Positions 19,979 to 29,265 of a DNA stretch of 64,000 nucleotides are shown here, piece by piece; within the stretch, counting starts at the first letter, position 1, and the number at the start of each line of letters is the position of its first letter. The stretch lies in the NCBI RefSeq assembly GCF_900090245.1, contig NZ_FMDN01000009.1, positions 156,156 to 220,155 of the forward strand. The letters run 5' to 3'. The notes under the pieces were generated by a model. That model worked only from the letters and a program-made list of their open reading frames with translations, was not told the DNA's origin and made no database searches. The position numbers were made by a program, and so were the translations under genes. The stretch comes from Micromonospora halophytica. Its GTDB lineage: Bacteria; Actinomycetota; Actinomycetes; Mycobacteriales; Micromonosporaceae.

Positions 19979-21105
19979 GACGACGACCCTCCTGGTACGC
20001 GGCGTCGCCACCGACGGCCCGCGGCGGGCGCGTCGGTGTCGCGGTCGGCCATCACCCGGCGCTGCAGCAGGGTGAACACGATGATGATGAGGAACAGTAC
20101 GAACGAGATGGCCGCGCCCGAGCCGTAGTCGAAGTCCCGGAACGCGGTCCGGTACGACAGGTACGCCGGGGTGATCGTGGTCTTGGCCGGCTCCCCCTGG
20201 CTCATCACGTACACCTGGTCGAAGACCTGCCAGGAGCCGATCAGGCCGAGGGTGAGCACGAGGAACGTGGTCGCTCTGATCATCGGCAGCGTGACGTGGC
20301 GGAACCGTTGCCAGCGGGACGCGCCGTCCAGGGTGCTCGCCTCGTCGAGGGCCACCGGCACGCTCTGCAAGGCGGCGAGGAACATCAGCATGAAGGTGCC
20401 GGAGGTGGTCCAGACGACCAGCGCGATGATCGAGGTCATCGCGACGCTCGGCCCGGATAGCCAGTCCCACCAGCTCAGCCCGAACGGGCCGCCGTCGGTG
20501 AGGGCGGCCGGCGCGGTGTCCAGCCCGAGCGTGGCGAGCAGCAGGTGCAGCACGCCGCGGGAGTCGGCGAACCACTGGGGGCCGTCGATGCCGAGGACGC
20601 CGAGCAGTTGGTTGACCGCGCCGGAGTTGGCGAACAGGAACAGGAAGACCACGCTGATCGCCACCGAGCTGGTCACGGAGGGGAAGTAGAAGGCGCTGCG
20701 GAAGAACGCCTTGCCGCGCAGCATCCGGTTGTTGACGATCAACGCGAGGCCGAGGGCGAGCGCGGTCTGGGCCGGTACGACGATCGCGACGTAGTAGATG
20801 TTGTTGCGGATGCTGGTCATGAGGTCACGGCGGGCCAGCCCGTCCTCGGTGAACAGTGTGGTGTAGTTGTCGACGCCGACGAACGGCACCTGGGTGGTGA
20901 AGGGGCTGCCCTGGCCGTTCCAGTCGGTGAGGCTCACCCAGAGCGCCATCAGGATCGGCAGCAGCAGGAAGAGCCCGAGGATCACGATCACCGGGGCGAC
21001 GAAGAGCCAGCCGGCCAGGTTCTCGTTGCCTCGGATGCCACGTCCGGTGCGCCGCGGTGGGCGCTCGCCGGTGGTGGCCGGCGCCGCCGGTGCTTCGGTT
21101 GTCAT
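19975..21105 (-). CDS. Carbohydrate ABC transporter permease (MalF-like)
   Basis: This 376-residue membrane protein is the partner permease of the sugar importer. A cytoplasmic Pro/Arg-rich tail of about 30 residues precedes the first helix (AGWLFVAPVIVILGLFLLLP). The EAA loop reads DEASTLDGASRWQRFRHVTLPMIR. A region of about 55 residues between helices (SRGVLHLLLATLGLDTAPAALTDGG) forms the usual extra loop of MalF-like proteins. It is coupled to the MalG-like gene by a 4-bp overlap and separated from the binding-protein gene by a hairpin. Confidence 0.93.
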   Translation of the reverse strand: MTTEAPAAPATTGERPPRRTGRGIRGNENLAGWLFVAPVIVILGLFLLLPILMALWVSLTDWNGQGSPFTTQVPFVGVDNYTTLFTEDGLARRDLMTSIRNNIYYVAIVVPAQTALALGLALIVNNRMLRGKAFFRSAFYFPSVTSSVAISVVFLFLFANSGAVNQLLGVLGIDGPQWFADSRGVLHLLLATLGLDTAPAALTDGGPFGLSWWDWLSGPSVAMTSIIALVVWTTSGTFMLMFLAALQSVPVALDEASTLDGASRWQRFRHVTLPMIRATTFLVLTLGLIGSWQVFDQVYVMSQGEPAKTTITPAYLSYRTAFRDFDYGSGAAISFVLFLIIIVFTLLQRRVMADRDTDAPAAGRRWRRRVPGGSSS

Positions 21106-21136
21106 CTCCCCCTCCTTCGACTCGCGGGTGGCCGGT

Positions 21137-21165
21137 GCGGGGGCGCCGCCCGGCGGCGCCCCCGC
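21137..21165 (-). terminator. Intercistronic hairpin between binding-protein and permease genes
   Basis: A perfect 12-bp G/C stem (21137-21148 with 21154-21165) with a 5-nt loop lies just downstream of the binding-protein stop. Such hairpins protect or attenuate transcripts so that the binding protein is made in excess over the permeases. Confidence 0.6.
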
Positions 21166-21173
21166 GGGTCACG

Positions 21174-22421
21174 TCAGCCGCCGAGTGCTGCCTTGGCGTT
21201 CTTGTCGAAGGTGGCGAGGACGGTCTTCGGGTCGGCGTTGGCCAGGCCTTGCAGGCCGGTGTCCAGGTCGCCGACGACGCTGTCCATCTTGGGGGCGTTC
21301 ACCGGTCCCTGGGCGTACGCGGCGCCGGCGATGAACGGCGCGTCGGCAGGGAACGCGGCGGTGTACTGGTCGCGGACGGACTGCCGGGAGGGCATCACGC
21401 CGAACGCCTTGGCGAACGTCATCTGCTGGTCGCCGGCGGTCATCGCCTCGACGAACCTGATCGCCTGCTCCTTGTACTTCGACTTGGCCGCGATCCCCCA
21501 GCACTGGGTGAAGGAGAGTGTTCCCTTGCCCTTCGGGCCGGCGGGCAGCTCGACGACCTTGTACTTGACGTTCGGGAAGTCGTTCTGCAGGGCACCCTTG
21601 ATCCAGTTGCCTTCGATGGTCATGACCGCTCTGCCCTTGCCGAACGCCTCACCGGACCAGCCGGCGTCGAGCTGCTTGGGGTAGCGGGCCAGCCCTTCGG
21701 TGAGCAGCGACTTGACGTAGGTGAGGGCGGCCTGGTTCTGCGGGGTGTCGGCGGTGGGGCGCTTGCCGTCGGGGCTGAGCAGCCAGCCGCCGTTCTGCAC
21801 CAGGAACGCGCCGATACGGTCTCGGGTGTCGCCGAGCGCCAGCGGCACCTGCCCCTTGGCTTTGATCTTACGGGCGGTGGCGGTGAGCTGCTCCCAGTTC
21901 GTCGGCACGTCGGCGTCGGTCAGTCCGGCCTTGGTCCACAGGTCGGTGTTGATCTGCAGGGCGAGGGTGGAGAAGTCCTTCGGCGCGCAGTAGAGCTTGC
22001 CGTCGTAGGTGAACGTGGTCCGCAGGCTGTCGTAGAAGTCGTCGGGGTTGCTGATCCGGTCGCCGTAGGGCTCGAGGGCGCCGACGCTGGCGTAGTCGGC
22101 GAAGCGGGCCGCGTCGACGTAGAAGACGTCCGGCGGGGTGCCGCCGGCGAGGGCCTGGCCGAGCTGCTGGGTGAGGTCCTGGGCGGGGGTGACGGTGGCC
22201 TGGTTGCCGGAGCTGCTCGCCCACCTGGCGGCGGCGTCCTGCACGGCCTTGGTCTCGGCGTCGCCGGAGGAGCCGATCAGGATCTGAAGGTTGGCCGGTC
22301 CGCCGGACTGCGCGACGTCGGAGCTGTCGTCGTCGAAACCGCTTCCGCAGGCCGCGGTGCCGAAGAGGGCGACGGTGGCGAGGCCGGCCACTGCCGCGCG
22401 GGTGAGGGATCGAGGTGCCAT
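21174..22421 (-). CDS. Sugar ABC transporter substrate-binding lipoprotein
   Basis: This 415-residue extracytoplasmic sugar-binding lipoprotein is of the SBP_bac_1 (MalE-like) type. The start at 22421 has AGGAG at good spacing. The signal peptide ends in a lipobox (FGTAAC, Cys25). The mature part has the family features GGTPPDVFYVDAARFADYASVGALEPY, ALQINTDLWTKAGL, and GRAVMTIEGNWIKGAL. It is the second gene of the lacI-SBP-malF-malG operon. Proximity to a debranching-type glycosidase suggests an alpha-glucan oligosaccharide as ligand, which is inference. Confidence 0.92.
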   Translation of the reverse strand: MAPRSLTRAAVAGLATVALFGTAACGSGFDDDSSDVAQSGGPANLQILIGSSGDAETKAVQDAAARWASSSGNQATVTPAQDLTQQLGQALAGGTPPDVFYVDAARFADYASVGALEPYGDRISNPDDFYDSLRTTFTYDGKLYCAPKDFSTLALQINTDLWTKAGLTDADVPTNWEQLTATARKIKAKGQVPLALGDTRDRIGAFLVQNGGWLLSPDGKRPTADTPQNQAALTYVKSLLTEGLARYPKQLDAGWSGEAFGKGRAVMTIEGNWIKGALQNDFPNVKYKVVELPAGPKGKGTLSFTQCWGIAAKSKYKEQAIRFVEAMTAGDQQMTFAKAFGVMPSRQSVRDQYTAAFPADAPFIAGAAYAQGPVNAPKMDSVVGDLDTGLQGLANADPKTVLATFDKNAKAALGG

Positions 22422-22459
22422 CTGTTCTCCTGGGTGGGGGATGCGGTGCGACAGGGGTG

Positions 22460-23452
22460 TCAGGCGCTGCGGCGGCGCACCAGCGTGGGCTGGAGCAGCA
22501 CCGGTCCGGGGGTGCGGTGCGGGCCGTCGAGGACCGCGGTGAGCAGGTCGACGCAGCGGGCGGCGGCCTCGCCGAGGGGCTGGCTGACACTGGTCAGGCC
22601 GACCGCGGCGGCGACCGGGGTGTCGTCGAAGCCGATCACCGGCACGGGTGGCTCGCTCGCGCACGCGGCCTTCAGGGCGCCCAGTGCGAGGGAGTCGCTG
22701 GCGCAGAGCAGGGCGGTCGGCGGCGTGGCCAGGGCGAGCAGTTCGCCGGCGCAGCGCTCGCCGTGCGGGATGCCGTCGACGGTCTCCCGGGCCAGTCCGG
22801 CCGGGTCCACGCCGGCCGCGCGGAGGGTGTCGTGCCAGCCCGCACGACGGTCGTCGCCGACGCCGGAGCCGGCCGGCCAGCCGATCCAGCCGATCCGCCG
22901 GTGTCCCGACGCCAGCAGGTGGCGGGTGGCCTGGGCGGTGCCGGCGGCGCCGTCGACGTCGACCCAGCAGTGCGCGTCGAGGTCGTCCCAGGGGCGGCCG
23001 AAGGTCACGAAGGGCACGCCCCGCTCGGCGAGCCAGGTGGTACGCGGGTCGCCGTGGTCCGTGCCGGTGAGCACGAACCCGTCGAGGTCGTACGAGGCGA
23101 GCAGGTCGTCGTAGACGGCGATCTCCCGTTCGGCGTCGGCGGCGGTGAACAGCATGGTGCGGTAGCCGGCGGTCTCCCCGGTCTCGGTGAGCCCGTGCAG
23201 GAACCGGTCGAGCACCGAGCCGTTGATCCCGTCGCGGGTGGGCTCGATCCGGGTGGCGATCAGCCGGGAGCGGCCGGTGCGCATCTGGCGGGCGGCCTGG
23301 TTGGTGCGGTAGCCGAGGGCGGCGATGGCTTCCTGCACCCGGCGGCGGGTCTCCTCCCGCACGATGTGCGGGGCGTTGAGCACGTTGGACACCGTCTGCC
23401 GGCTGACCCGGGCATGCTTGGCCACCGTCGTGATGGTCACCTTTTCGGGCAC
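22460..23452 (-). CDS. LacI-family transcriptional regulator of the sugar-uptake operon
   Basis: This 330-residue repressor has an N-terminal LacI helix-turn-helix (TITTVAKHARVSRQTVSNVLNAP) and hinge helix (NQAARQMRTGRSR), and a periplasmic-binding-protein-like effector domain ending in VIGFDDTPVAAAVGLTSVSQPLGEAAARCVDLL. The GTG at 23452 has AGAGGGA just upstream and gives the normal LacI N-terminus; the longer open frame runs into the divergent gene and is rejected. It leads the transporter operon and faces the debranching-enzyme gene, so it probably represses both directions from the shared gap. Confidence 0.92.
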   Translation of the reverse strand: MPEKVTITTVAKHARVSRQTVSNVLNAPHIVREETRRRVQEAIAALGYRTNQAARQMRTGRSRLIATRIEPTRDGINGSVLDRFLHGLTETGETAGYRTMLFTAADAEREIAVYDDLLASYDLDGFVLTGTDHGDPRTTWLAERGVPFVTFGRPWDDLDAHCWVDVDGAAGTAQATRHLLASGHRRIGWIGWPAGSGVGDDRRAGWHDTLRAAGVDPAGLARETVDGIPHGERCAGELLALATPPTALLCASDSLALGALKAACASEPPVPVIGFDDTPVAAAVGLTSVSQPLGEAAARCVDLLTAVLDGPHRTPGPVLLQPTLVRRRSA

Positions 23453-23499
23453 TTGATCCCTCTCGCCGTCTTGATCGATCCAACTCGAATGAGGCACGA

Positions 23500-23513
23500 T
23501 TGGAACGTTCAAG
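23500..23513. promoter_or_regulatory. Candidate LacI-type operator in the divergent gap
   Basis: GAACGTTC (23503-23510) is a perfect 8-bp palindrome with central CG, flanked by TTG/AAG, in the 145-bp gap between the lacI gene and the debranching-enzyme gene. Its position fits autoregulation and control of both transcripts. Confidence 0.5.
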
Positions 23514-23597
23514 TTGCTGGAATGTTTCGCACTTTGCACCGCCCGGGACGGCTTGTCAAGACGTCGCCCGCACCCCCTCAGGACCTGGAGACACCCC

Positions 23598-25730
23598 GTG
23601 ATCGAACGCCACCTGCAACCCCTGCTGCACGAGCTGGTCGGAGCGGTCCTGGCCCCGACCAGCGCGCTGGGTGACCGGGCCGGGCAGATCCGCCCGACCG
23701 GCGTCCAGGGCGTCTTCCACGCCGATACCCGGGTGCTGTCCCGGGCCGAGCTGCGCATCGACGACCGGGAGCCGGAGGCGCTCACCCACGGCCCCGCCGG
23801 CCCTCACGGCACGCGCTTCGTCGGCCTGGCCCGCTGGCTCGGCGACCCCGGCCCGGACCCCACCGTCCGGGTCGAACGGACCCGCCGGGTCGGCCCGCAC
23901 GGCCTCGACGAGGAGGTACGCGTCGTCTCCACCGCCGCCGTGCCGGTCCAGGCCACGGTCGGCGTCGACCTGGCCTGCGACCTCGCCCCGATCGAGGTGG
24001 TGAAGTCAGGCGCCACGACGGCGCCGCTGAAGGCCAGGCCCGGGCAACCCGGCCAGGTCAGCTGGACCGCCGACGGCGTCACGGTGACCGTCACCGGCGA
24101 CGGCGCGACCGGGCACGCCGACGGTGACCGGGCCACCGCGCCCCGGCTCTGCTGGCCGATCACCCTCAGGCCGCGGGAGACGGTCACCCTCCGATGGCGG
24201 CTGCGCGTGCACGACCCGCGCGCCGTGGTGACCGCCCCGGCGGGTGAGCCGGAGTGGGCCCGCCCCCAGGTCCGCGCCGACGACCGCCGCCTGGTCCGAC
24301 TGCTCGACCGGTCGCTGGACGACCTGCGCGGGCTGCGACTCACCGACGCCACCGCCCCCGGCGACGTCTTCCTCGGCGCCGGGGTGCCCTGGTTCCTCAC
24401 CCTGTTCGGCCGCGACAGCCTCTGGGCGGCCCGGATGATGCTGCCGCTCGGCACCGACCTGGCCGCCGGAACCCTGCGGGTGCTCGCCCGGCGTCAGGGC
24501 GCCCGCGTGGACCCGGCCACCGGAGAGGCCCCCGGCAAGATCCTGCACGAGCTGCGCCGACACGAGTTCACCCTCGACGACGGACTACGACTGCCACCGG
24601 CGTACTACGGCACCGTCGACGCCACCATGCTCTGGGTGTCGCTGCTGCACGACGCCTGGCGGTGGGGGCTGCCCGCCGACCAGATCGAGCCGCTGCTGCC
24701 GCACCTCGAGGCGGCGCTCGGCTGGCTCGGCGAACACGCCGACGCCGACGGCGACGGCCTCGTCGAGTACGTCGACACCACCGGGCACGGCCTGGCCAAC
24801 CAGGGATGGAAGGACTCCGGCGACGCGGTCCGCTTCCACGACGGCCGGCTCGCCGCGCCGCCCATCGTGCTGGCCGAGGTGCAGGGGTACGCGTACCAGG
24901 CGGCGATCAACGGCGCCGACCTGCTCGACGCCTTCGGCCGTCCCGGCGGCGACCGGTGGCGCGGGTACGCCGCCCGGCTGGCCGAACGCTTCCGGGCCTC
25001 GTTCTGGGTCGACGGTGGCCCCGACGGCCCCCGCCCGGCGCTCGCGCTGGACCGGGACAAGCGCCCGGTCGATTCGCTGACCAGCAACATCGGTCACCTG
25101 CTCGGCACGGGCCTGCTGTCGGTCGAGGAGGAGACCCGGGTGGCGGCCCTGCTCACCGGCGCGGCGCTGGCCGGCGGCTTCGGCCTGCGGACGATGTCGA
25201 TCGACGACGCCGGGTTCAGCTCGCTGTCGTACCACTGCGGGTCGATCTGGGCGCACGACACCGCGATCGTGCTGGCCGGGCTGGCCCGGGCCGGCTTCCG
25301 GCAGGCCGCGCTCGGCCTGGCCGAAGGGCTGCTCGGCGCCGCCGAGGCGTTCGACTACCGGCTGCCCGAGCTGTACGGCGGTGACGACCGTGACCTGCTC
25401 GGCCGGCCGACGCCGTACCCGGCCGCCTGCCGACCCCAGGCGTGGTCGGCGGCAGCCGCGGTGCTGCTGCTCCAGGCGGCCACCGGCCTCTACCCGGACG
25501 TGCCCGCCGGCACGGTACGGCTCGCTCCGCTGGCCGGCGCGGAGCTGGGCGCGGTCGCCGTCGCCGGGCTGCGGGTGGCCGGCGCCCCGGTCGACGTCAC
25601 CGTCGACCGGGACGGCGCAGCCGCCGTGTCCGGCCTGCCCGGGCACCTCAGCGTCACGAAGCCGGCCGCCGGCAGGTCGACGGTGCCGGCCCCCCGGCCC
25701 GCCGACGACACCGTCGCGCTTCCCCGCTGA
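23598..25730 (+). CDS. Glycogen debranching-type enzyme (amylo-alpha-1,6-glucosidase family)
   Basis: This 710-residue cytoplasmic enzyme has an N-terminal beta-sandwich (GDE_N_bis type, about 10-230) with TGVQGVFHADTRVLSRAEL, followed by an (alpha/alpha)6 catalytic barrel. Family motifs are PWFLTLFGRDSLWAARMMLP and HGLANQGWKDSGDAVRFHDG; acidic residues here and near GDGLVEYVDTTG are likely catalytic. The GTG at 23598 has GGAG 9 nt upstream and removes a spurious N-terminal extension. It is divergent from the LacI-controlled sugar importer, so it likely hydrolyses the imported oligosaccharide. The exact linkage cannot be read from the sequence. Confidence 0.9.
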   Translation: MIERHLQPLLHELVGAVLAPTSALGDRAGQIRPTGVQGVFHADTRVLSRAELRIDDREPEALTHGPAGPHGTRFVGLARWLGDPGPDPTVRVERTRRVGPHGLDEEVRVVSTAAVPVQATVGVDLACDLAPIEVVKSGATTAPLKARPGQPGQVSWTADGVTVTVTGDGATGHADGDRATAPRLCWPITLRPRETVTLRWRLRVHDPRAVVTAPAGEPEWARPQVRADDRRLVRLLDRSLDDLRGLRLTDATAPGDVFLGAGVPWFLTLFGRDSLWAARMMLPLGTDLAAGTLRVLARRQGARVDPATGEAPGKILHELRRHEFTLDDGLRLPPAYYGTVDATMLWVSLLHDAWRWGLPADQIEPLLPHLEAALGWLGEHADADGDGLVEYVDTTGHGLANQGWKDSGDAVRFHDGRLAAPPIVLAEVQGYAYQAAINGADLLDAFGRPGGDRWRGYAARLAERFRASFWVDGGPDGPRPALALDRDKRPVDSLTSNIGHLLGTGLLSVEEETRVAALLTGAALAGGFGLRTMSIDDAGFSSLSYHCGSIWAHDTAIVLAGLARAGFRQAALGLAEGLLGAAEAFDYRLPELYGGDDRDLLGRPTPYPAACRPQAWSAAAAVLLLQAATGLYPDVPAGTVRLAPLAGAELGAVAVAGLRVAGAPVDVTVDRDGAAAVSGLPGHLSVTKPAAGRSTVPAPRPADDTVALPR

Positions 25731-25795
25731 CCGGGGCCAGCCTGCTGGGGCACGGACGGATCTCTCGGGGCGACGGATCGAGCCCGGCGACAGGT

Positions 25796-25827
25796 CCGCG
25801 CAGCGCCCTTGCCTGGGCGCTGCGCGG
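25796..25827. terminator. Bidirectional terminator between debranching-enzyme and GmrSD-like genes
   Basis: A perfect 13-bp stem (25796-25808 with 25815-25827) with a TTGCCT loop lies in the 120-bp gap between the two convergent genes. Confidence 0.85.
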
Positions 25828-25850
25828 AGGCCGGGTTCGAGGTCCCGACG

Positions 25851-28397
25851 TCAGACGACGACCAGTTCGTCCGACGCGGGGACCTGCGCCTGGTCGTAGA
25901 ACCAGCCCAGGTGGTCGAGCAGGGCCTCCCGGGCGTCGGGGTCGGTGAGGACCGTCAGCGGGAAGCCCGGGCGCAGGGCGATCTTCGCGGCGGCGATGTC
26001 CACGCCCGGCAGCTGGTTCAGCCGCTGGCGCAGCTCCTCGCGCAGGGCGACGTCGTCGAAGGGCGTCCGGATGCTGAGGTGCTGGAACACGATCTCGAAC
26101 TTCCCGTTCGGGTAGATCGCCGCCGGCCAGATGTTGCCGAGTTCGTGGTCCTTGCCCCGCGCCATGAGGAAGCACGAGGTCTCCCCGCCGGTGCCGTAGG
26201 ACAACCTGCCGCCCATGCTGGTCCACGCGTCGAGCACCACCCGGACGGCGGTGGCGACCGCCGGACCTTGCAGGGTGGTCATCTGCTCGATGAACCGGGC
26301 GGCGTAGTCGACGCCCTGGCCGGGTCGGGGCCGGGGCAGCCGCTCCGGCAGGTCCTCGGGCGTCACCCCGGCCAGCTGCGCCAGCTCCACCGTGCCGACC
26401 CGCTGGGCCTGGTCCGCGCGACCGCGCCCGTCGAACTGCACACCCTCGGCGCGCAGCAGCTCGACGGGGTCGTCGGTGCGGTTCGGGTCGGGCCACCGGA
26501 AACCGGGCGAGACGGTGCCCTCGACCTGCAGCACCCGGTGGGCGTTCGGCACCGGACAGTTGGCGAGCCGGGCGCCGACCGGCACCGGAGCGGTGCCGAT
26601 GAGGGCGGCCAGGTCACCGTACGTGGTCCAGGAGCCGGCGGGCAGCTCGGCGAGGGCCTTCGTCATGACGTCCCACGGCACCTCGGACTGGTCGCCCGCC
26701 TGCTCGGTGGGGCCCGGCCAGATGGAGATGATCAGCTCGGCGAGCTTGTCGGCCCGGGCGTGGATCTCGGTGCGGCCCCAGCGGTCCTGGGCGGCGATCT
26801 CCTGGCTCAGCCTGATTCCGCTCTTGGCCAGCTCAACCCGCTTCGCGGGGAAGGACTTGTTCCCCAGCTCCGAGTTGTAGCCGGTGAGGGTCAGGTTCCC
26901 CAGGGTGTGCACCAGGGCCTCGTACGCCTCGTCGAAGTTCTCGTCCTGACCGAGGTCGGCGGCGAGCATCTGGCGCCACTCCGCGGTGGGGGTCTGTGGC
27001 AGCACATGCTCGATGGTCGCCTTGTCCAGCGCCACCGGCTCCTTGCTCTCGTACGACTCCTCCAGCCAGCGCAGCACCAGGTTACGCTGCTGCGGGCGAC
27101 CGTTGAGGTAGTACGGGATGGAGCGCACTGCGGCGCGCACGCCGGCGTCGGTGGCGTAGTACTTACGCCCGGTCGACAGGTAGGCCCGCACCGCCTCGTC
27201 GACCGGCAGGTCCCGGTCCATCTCGGTGACGACGGAGAGCAGGATCCGGTTGATGTTCGCCGTGGCCCGGCCGATCAGCAGACGCCGGACGAAGAAGCTC
27301 TCCACGTACCGCATCGCGGAGGCGATCTGCTCGGAGCTGGCCGTACCGTGGTCCCGCCGGTCGAGCAGGTGCAGCAGCAGCGGGTAGACGGTGGTGGTGC
27401 CCCAGGCGCTGAGCCGCTCCAGCCGTCGCCGTACGCCCGGATCCGGCTCCTCGGCGGGGTGGAGGATGACCCGCAGGAGCGCGCCGAGTCGGCTGAACCG
27501 CCGGACCTCCGCCTCGATCTCCTCCTCGGCGCGCAGCCGTTCGAGCCGGGCCTGCTGGACCGCGTAGATGTCGGTCTGCTTGACTCGGGCGTCGCGGTGG
27601 ACCAGGTCGAGCCAGAAGAGCAGCTCCAGCTCCGCCGAGGTCAGGCGAGTCTGCAGCGGCAGCCAGAGCGACCGGTAGACGGCTTCGCCTCGGGTGGGCA
27701 GCCGCATGAAGAGGTAGTTGCGCAGCAGGTCACCCTGGGTGAGCTTCAGGCCGGTGTTGTTCAGCGACTCGAAGATCCGGTAGACGTTGTCCCCCGGCTG
27801 GGCGGTGACCGACACCAGCGCCAGGCCCGTGACGACGGCGCTCTCGATGCCCGCGATGTCCAGCGGATCGTCCGGGTCGTCCTCGGCGGCGGCGAGCTGG
27901 TCGGCGAAGAACTGGTACGCGACACCCACCGGGTCGGTGCCGCCGGCCTGCGGAGTCGAGTCGAGGCAGGCCACGTACGCGTCCCGGTCGGCCTGGGTGG
28001 GAACGAGCTTCCACCGGCCCTGCCCCTGCTCCCACGGGTTGGTCAGGTACTGCTGGTTGAGCCGGTCGCGGTGTTTCGGGTCCTCGCGCGTCGCCCGGTG
28101 GTCACGGATGGCGCAGAGCAGAAGGGTCAGGCTGGTCAGCCGCTGCTGGCCGTCCACCACCAGATACTCGGCGACACCGGCGGGGCCGATCGTGGGGCTG
28201 GGTGCGAGGACCAGCGAGCCGATGAAGTGCGTCGCCGTCGGGTTGTCCGCCCGGTCCTCGGCGAGCTTGCGGACGTCCTCCCACAGCCGCGCCAACTGGG
28301 CCTTCGTCCACGAGTAGGTGCGCTGGTAGAGAGGAACCTGGTACTGCTTGGTCCCTTCCAGCAGACCCTGCAGCGTGGTTTCCACCGCCGCGACCAT
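25851..28397 (-). CDS. GmrSD-type restriction enzyme (DUF262-DUF1524) fused to an alkyltransferase-like domain
   Basis: This 848-residue protein resembles type IV modification-dependent restriction enzymes. The DUF262 (GmrS-like, ParB-fold NTPase) domain has QRTYSW (25-30) and DGQQRLTSL (82-90), and the family segment FESLNNTGLKLTQGDLLRN (209-227). The DUF1524 nuclease has the HNH pattern IEHVLPQ (462-468) and NLTLTGYNSELGNKSF (501-516). Residues about 574-660 resemble the winged helix of O6-alkylguanine methyltransferases (SWTTYGDLAALIG, NAHRVLQVEG) but lack the PCHR active-site cysteine motif, so they probably read DNA modification. The last 170 residues form an unassigned domain. The start at 28397 has GGGAG upstream. 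Confidence 0.88.
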   Translation of the reverse strand: MVAAVETTLQGLLEGTKQYQVPLYQRTYSWTKAQLARLWEDVRKLAEDRADNPTATHFIGSLVLAPSPTIGPAGVAEYLVVDGQQRLTSLTLLLCAIRDHRATREDPKHRDRLNQQYLTNPWEQGQGRWKLVPTQADRDAYVACLDSTPQAGGTDPVGVAYQFFADQLAAAEDDPDDPLDIAGIESAVVTGLALVSVTAQPGDNVYRIFESLNNTGLKLTQGDLLRNYLFMRLPTRGEAVYRSLWLPLQTRLTSAELELLFWLDLVHRDARVKQTDIYAVQQARLERLRAEEEIEAEVRRFSRLGALLRVILHPAEEPDPGVRRRLERLSAWGTTTVYPLLLHLLDRRDHGTASSEQIASAMRYVESFFVRRLLIGRATANINRILLSVVTEMDRDLPVDEAVRAYLSTGRKYYATDAGVRAAVRSIPYYLNGRPQQRNLVLRWLEESYESKEPVALDKATIEHVLPQTPTAEWRQMLAADLGQDENFDEAYEALVHTLGNLTLTGYNSELGNKSFPAKRVELAKSGIRLSQEIAAQDRWGRTEIHARADKLAELIISIWPGPTEQAGDQSEVPWDVMTKALAELPAGSWTTYGDLAALIGTAPVPVGARLANCPVPNAHRVLQVEGTVSPGFRWPDPNRTDDPVELLRAEGVQFDGRGRADQAQRVGTVELAQLAGVTPEDLPERLPRPRPGQGVDYAARFIEQMTTLQGPAVATAVRVVLDAWTSMGGRLSYGTGGETSCFLMARGKDHELGNIWPAAIYPNGKFEIVFQHLSIRTPFDDVALREELRQRLNQLPGVDIAAAKIALRPGFPLTVLTDPDAREALLDHLGWFYDQAQVPASDELVVV

Positions 28398-28556
28398 TCC
28401 CGACTCCCGTCCATCGGACCCGCCCTGAGCCGGAAAGACAAACAGATCCGAACGCGGCAGGCAACCCGGCCCACCACCACGCAGCGCCACCGGTTGATAA
28501 CGTGGCGGCGGCATCGTCGACCAATCCATGTCGATGTCCCCTGGGGAGGGTCAGGA

Positions 28557-28958
28557 ATGTGGGCGGACGAGGCCGCACTGGACGAGGCGACGCGCCGGCT
28601 CGACGACTGGGAGTCGTCCATCGCCGAACGGGCAGCCCGCTCGAAGGCACTGTCCGCGCAGGTCCAGGCGCTGACCGGCTCCGCCCGCAGCCCCGACCGG
28701 ACGGTCGAGGTGACCGTCGATTCCGCAGGAATGCTGGTCGATCTGCGGCTGGACGAACGCACCCGGCAACACTCGGCGGCGCACACCGCCCGCCAGATCC
28801 TCGCCACCACCCGGGCCGCGCACGTCGACCTGCTGCGGCAGGTCACCGAGGCGACCACCCGAACCCTCGGTGTCGGCGATCCGACAGCGGTGGCGCTCGT
28901 CGAGTCGTACCGGCGTCGGTTGGATCCCGACCGGGGCACACCGGATGCCCGGCGGTGA
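28557..28958 (+). CDS. YbaB/EbfC-like DNA-binding protein in a T7SS-type locus
   Basis: This 133-residue protein has a helical N-terminal half (ATRRLDDWESSIAERAARSKALSAQVQALTG) and a beta-rich centre (VEVTVDSAGMLVDLRLDERTR), the pattern of YbaB/EbfC-family proteins that often lead actinobacterial WXG100/EspC loci. The start at 28557 follows a GGGGAGGG-type ribosome-binding site; the frame is open far upstream but antisense to the GmrSD-like gene. Its 3' end overlaps the next gene by 14 bp. Its molecular role in such loci is not established. Confidence 0.75.
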   Translation: MWADEAALDEATRRLDDWESSIAERAARSKALSAQVQALTGSARSPDRTVEVTVDSAGMLVDLRLDERTRQHSAAHTARQILATTRAAHVDLLRQVTEATTRTLGVGDPTAVALVESYRRRLDPDRGTPDARR

Positions 28959-29265
28959 CGGCATCCAGGTCGACCCCGACGACCTGACCCGCCACGCCGC
29001 GCGCCTCGACCGCAGCGCCGACAGTCTCGACACCGCCCGGCAGGCCGGGCAGCACGTCCGCCTGAGCGGCGACGCGTACGGGCAGTTGTGCGCGGTCATG
29101 CCGCTGCTGCTCGACGGTCTGCAGCGCACCCTCGTCGACGGCATCGGCACCGCCGTCGACTCGGTACGCGACACGGCCGGCAAACTAAGGACCGGCGCGG
29201 ACAACTACCGGGCCGCCGACACCCGGGCCGAACGGCGGCTGCACCGAGCGCGGGGCGACCGGTGA
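28945..29265 (+). CDS. EspC-like type VII secretion protein
   Basis: This 106-residue helical protein fits the ESX secretion-associated EspC family (T7SS target). It has IQVDPDDLTRHAARLDRSADSLDTARQAG followed by VRLSGDAYGQLCAVMPLLLDGLQ and a second helix (TAVDSVRDTAGKLRTGADNYRAAD), forming a WXG100-like hairpin. ATG 28945 overlaps the YbaB-like gene, and its stop overlaps the next gene's GTG by 4 bp, so all are coupled. It probably escorts the toxin for export. Confidence 0.8.
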   Translation: MPGGDGIQVDPDDLTRHAARLDRSADSLDTARQAGQHVRLSGDAYGQLCAVMPLLLDGLQRTLVDGIGTAVDSVRDTAGKLRTGADNYRAADTRAERRLHRARGDR

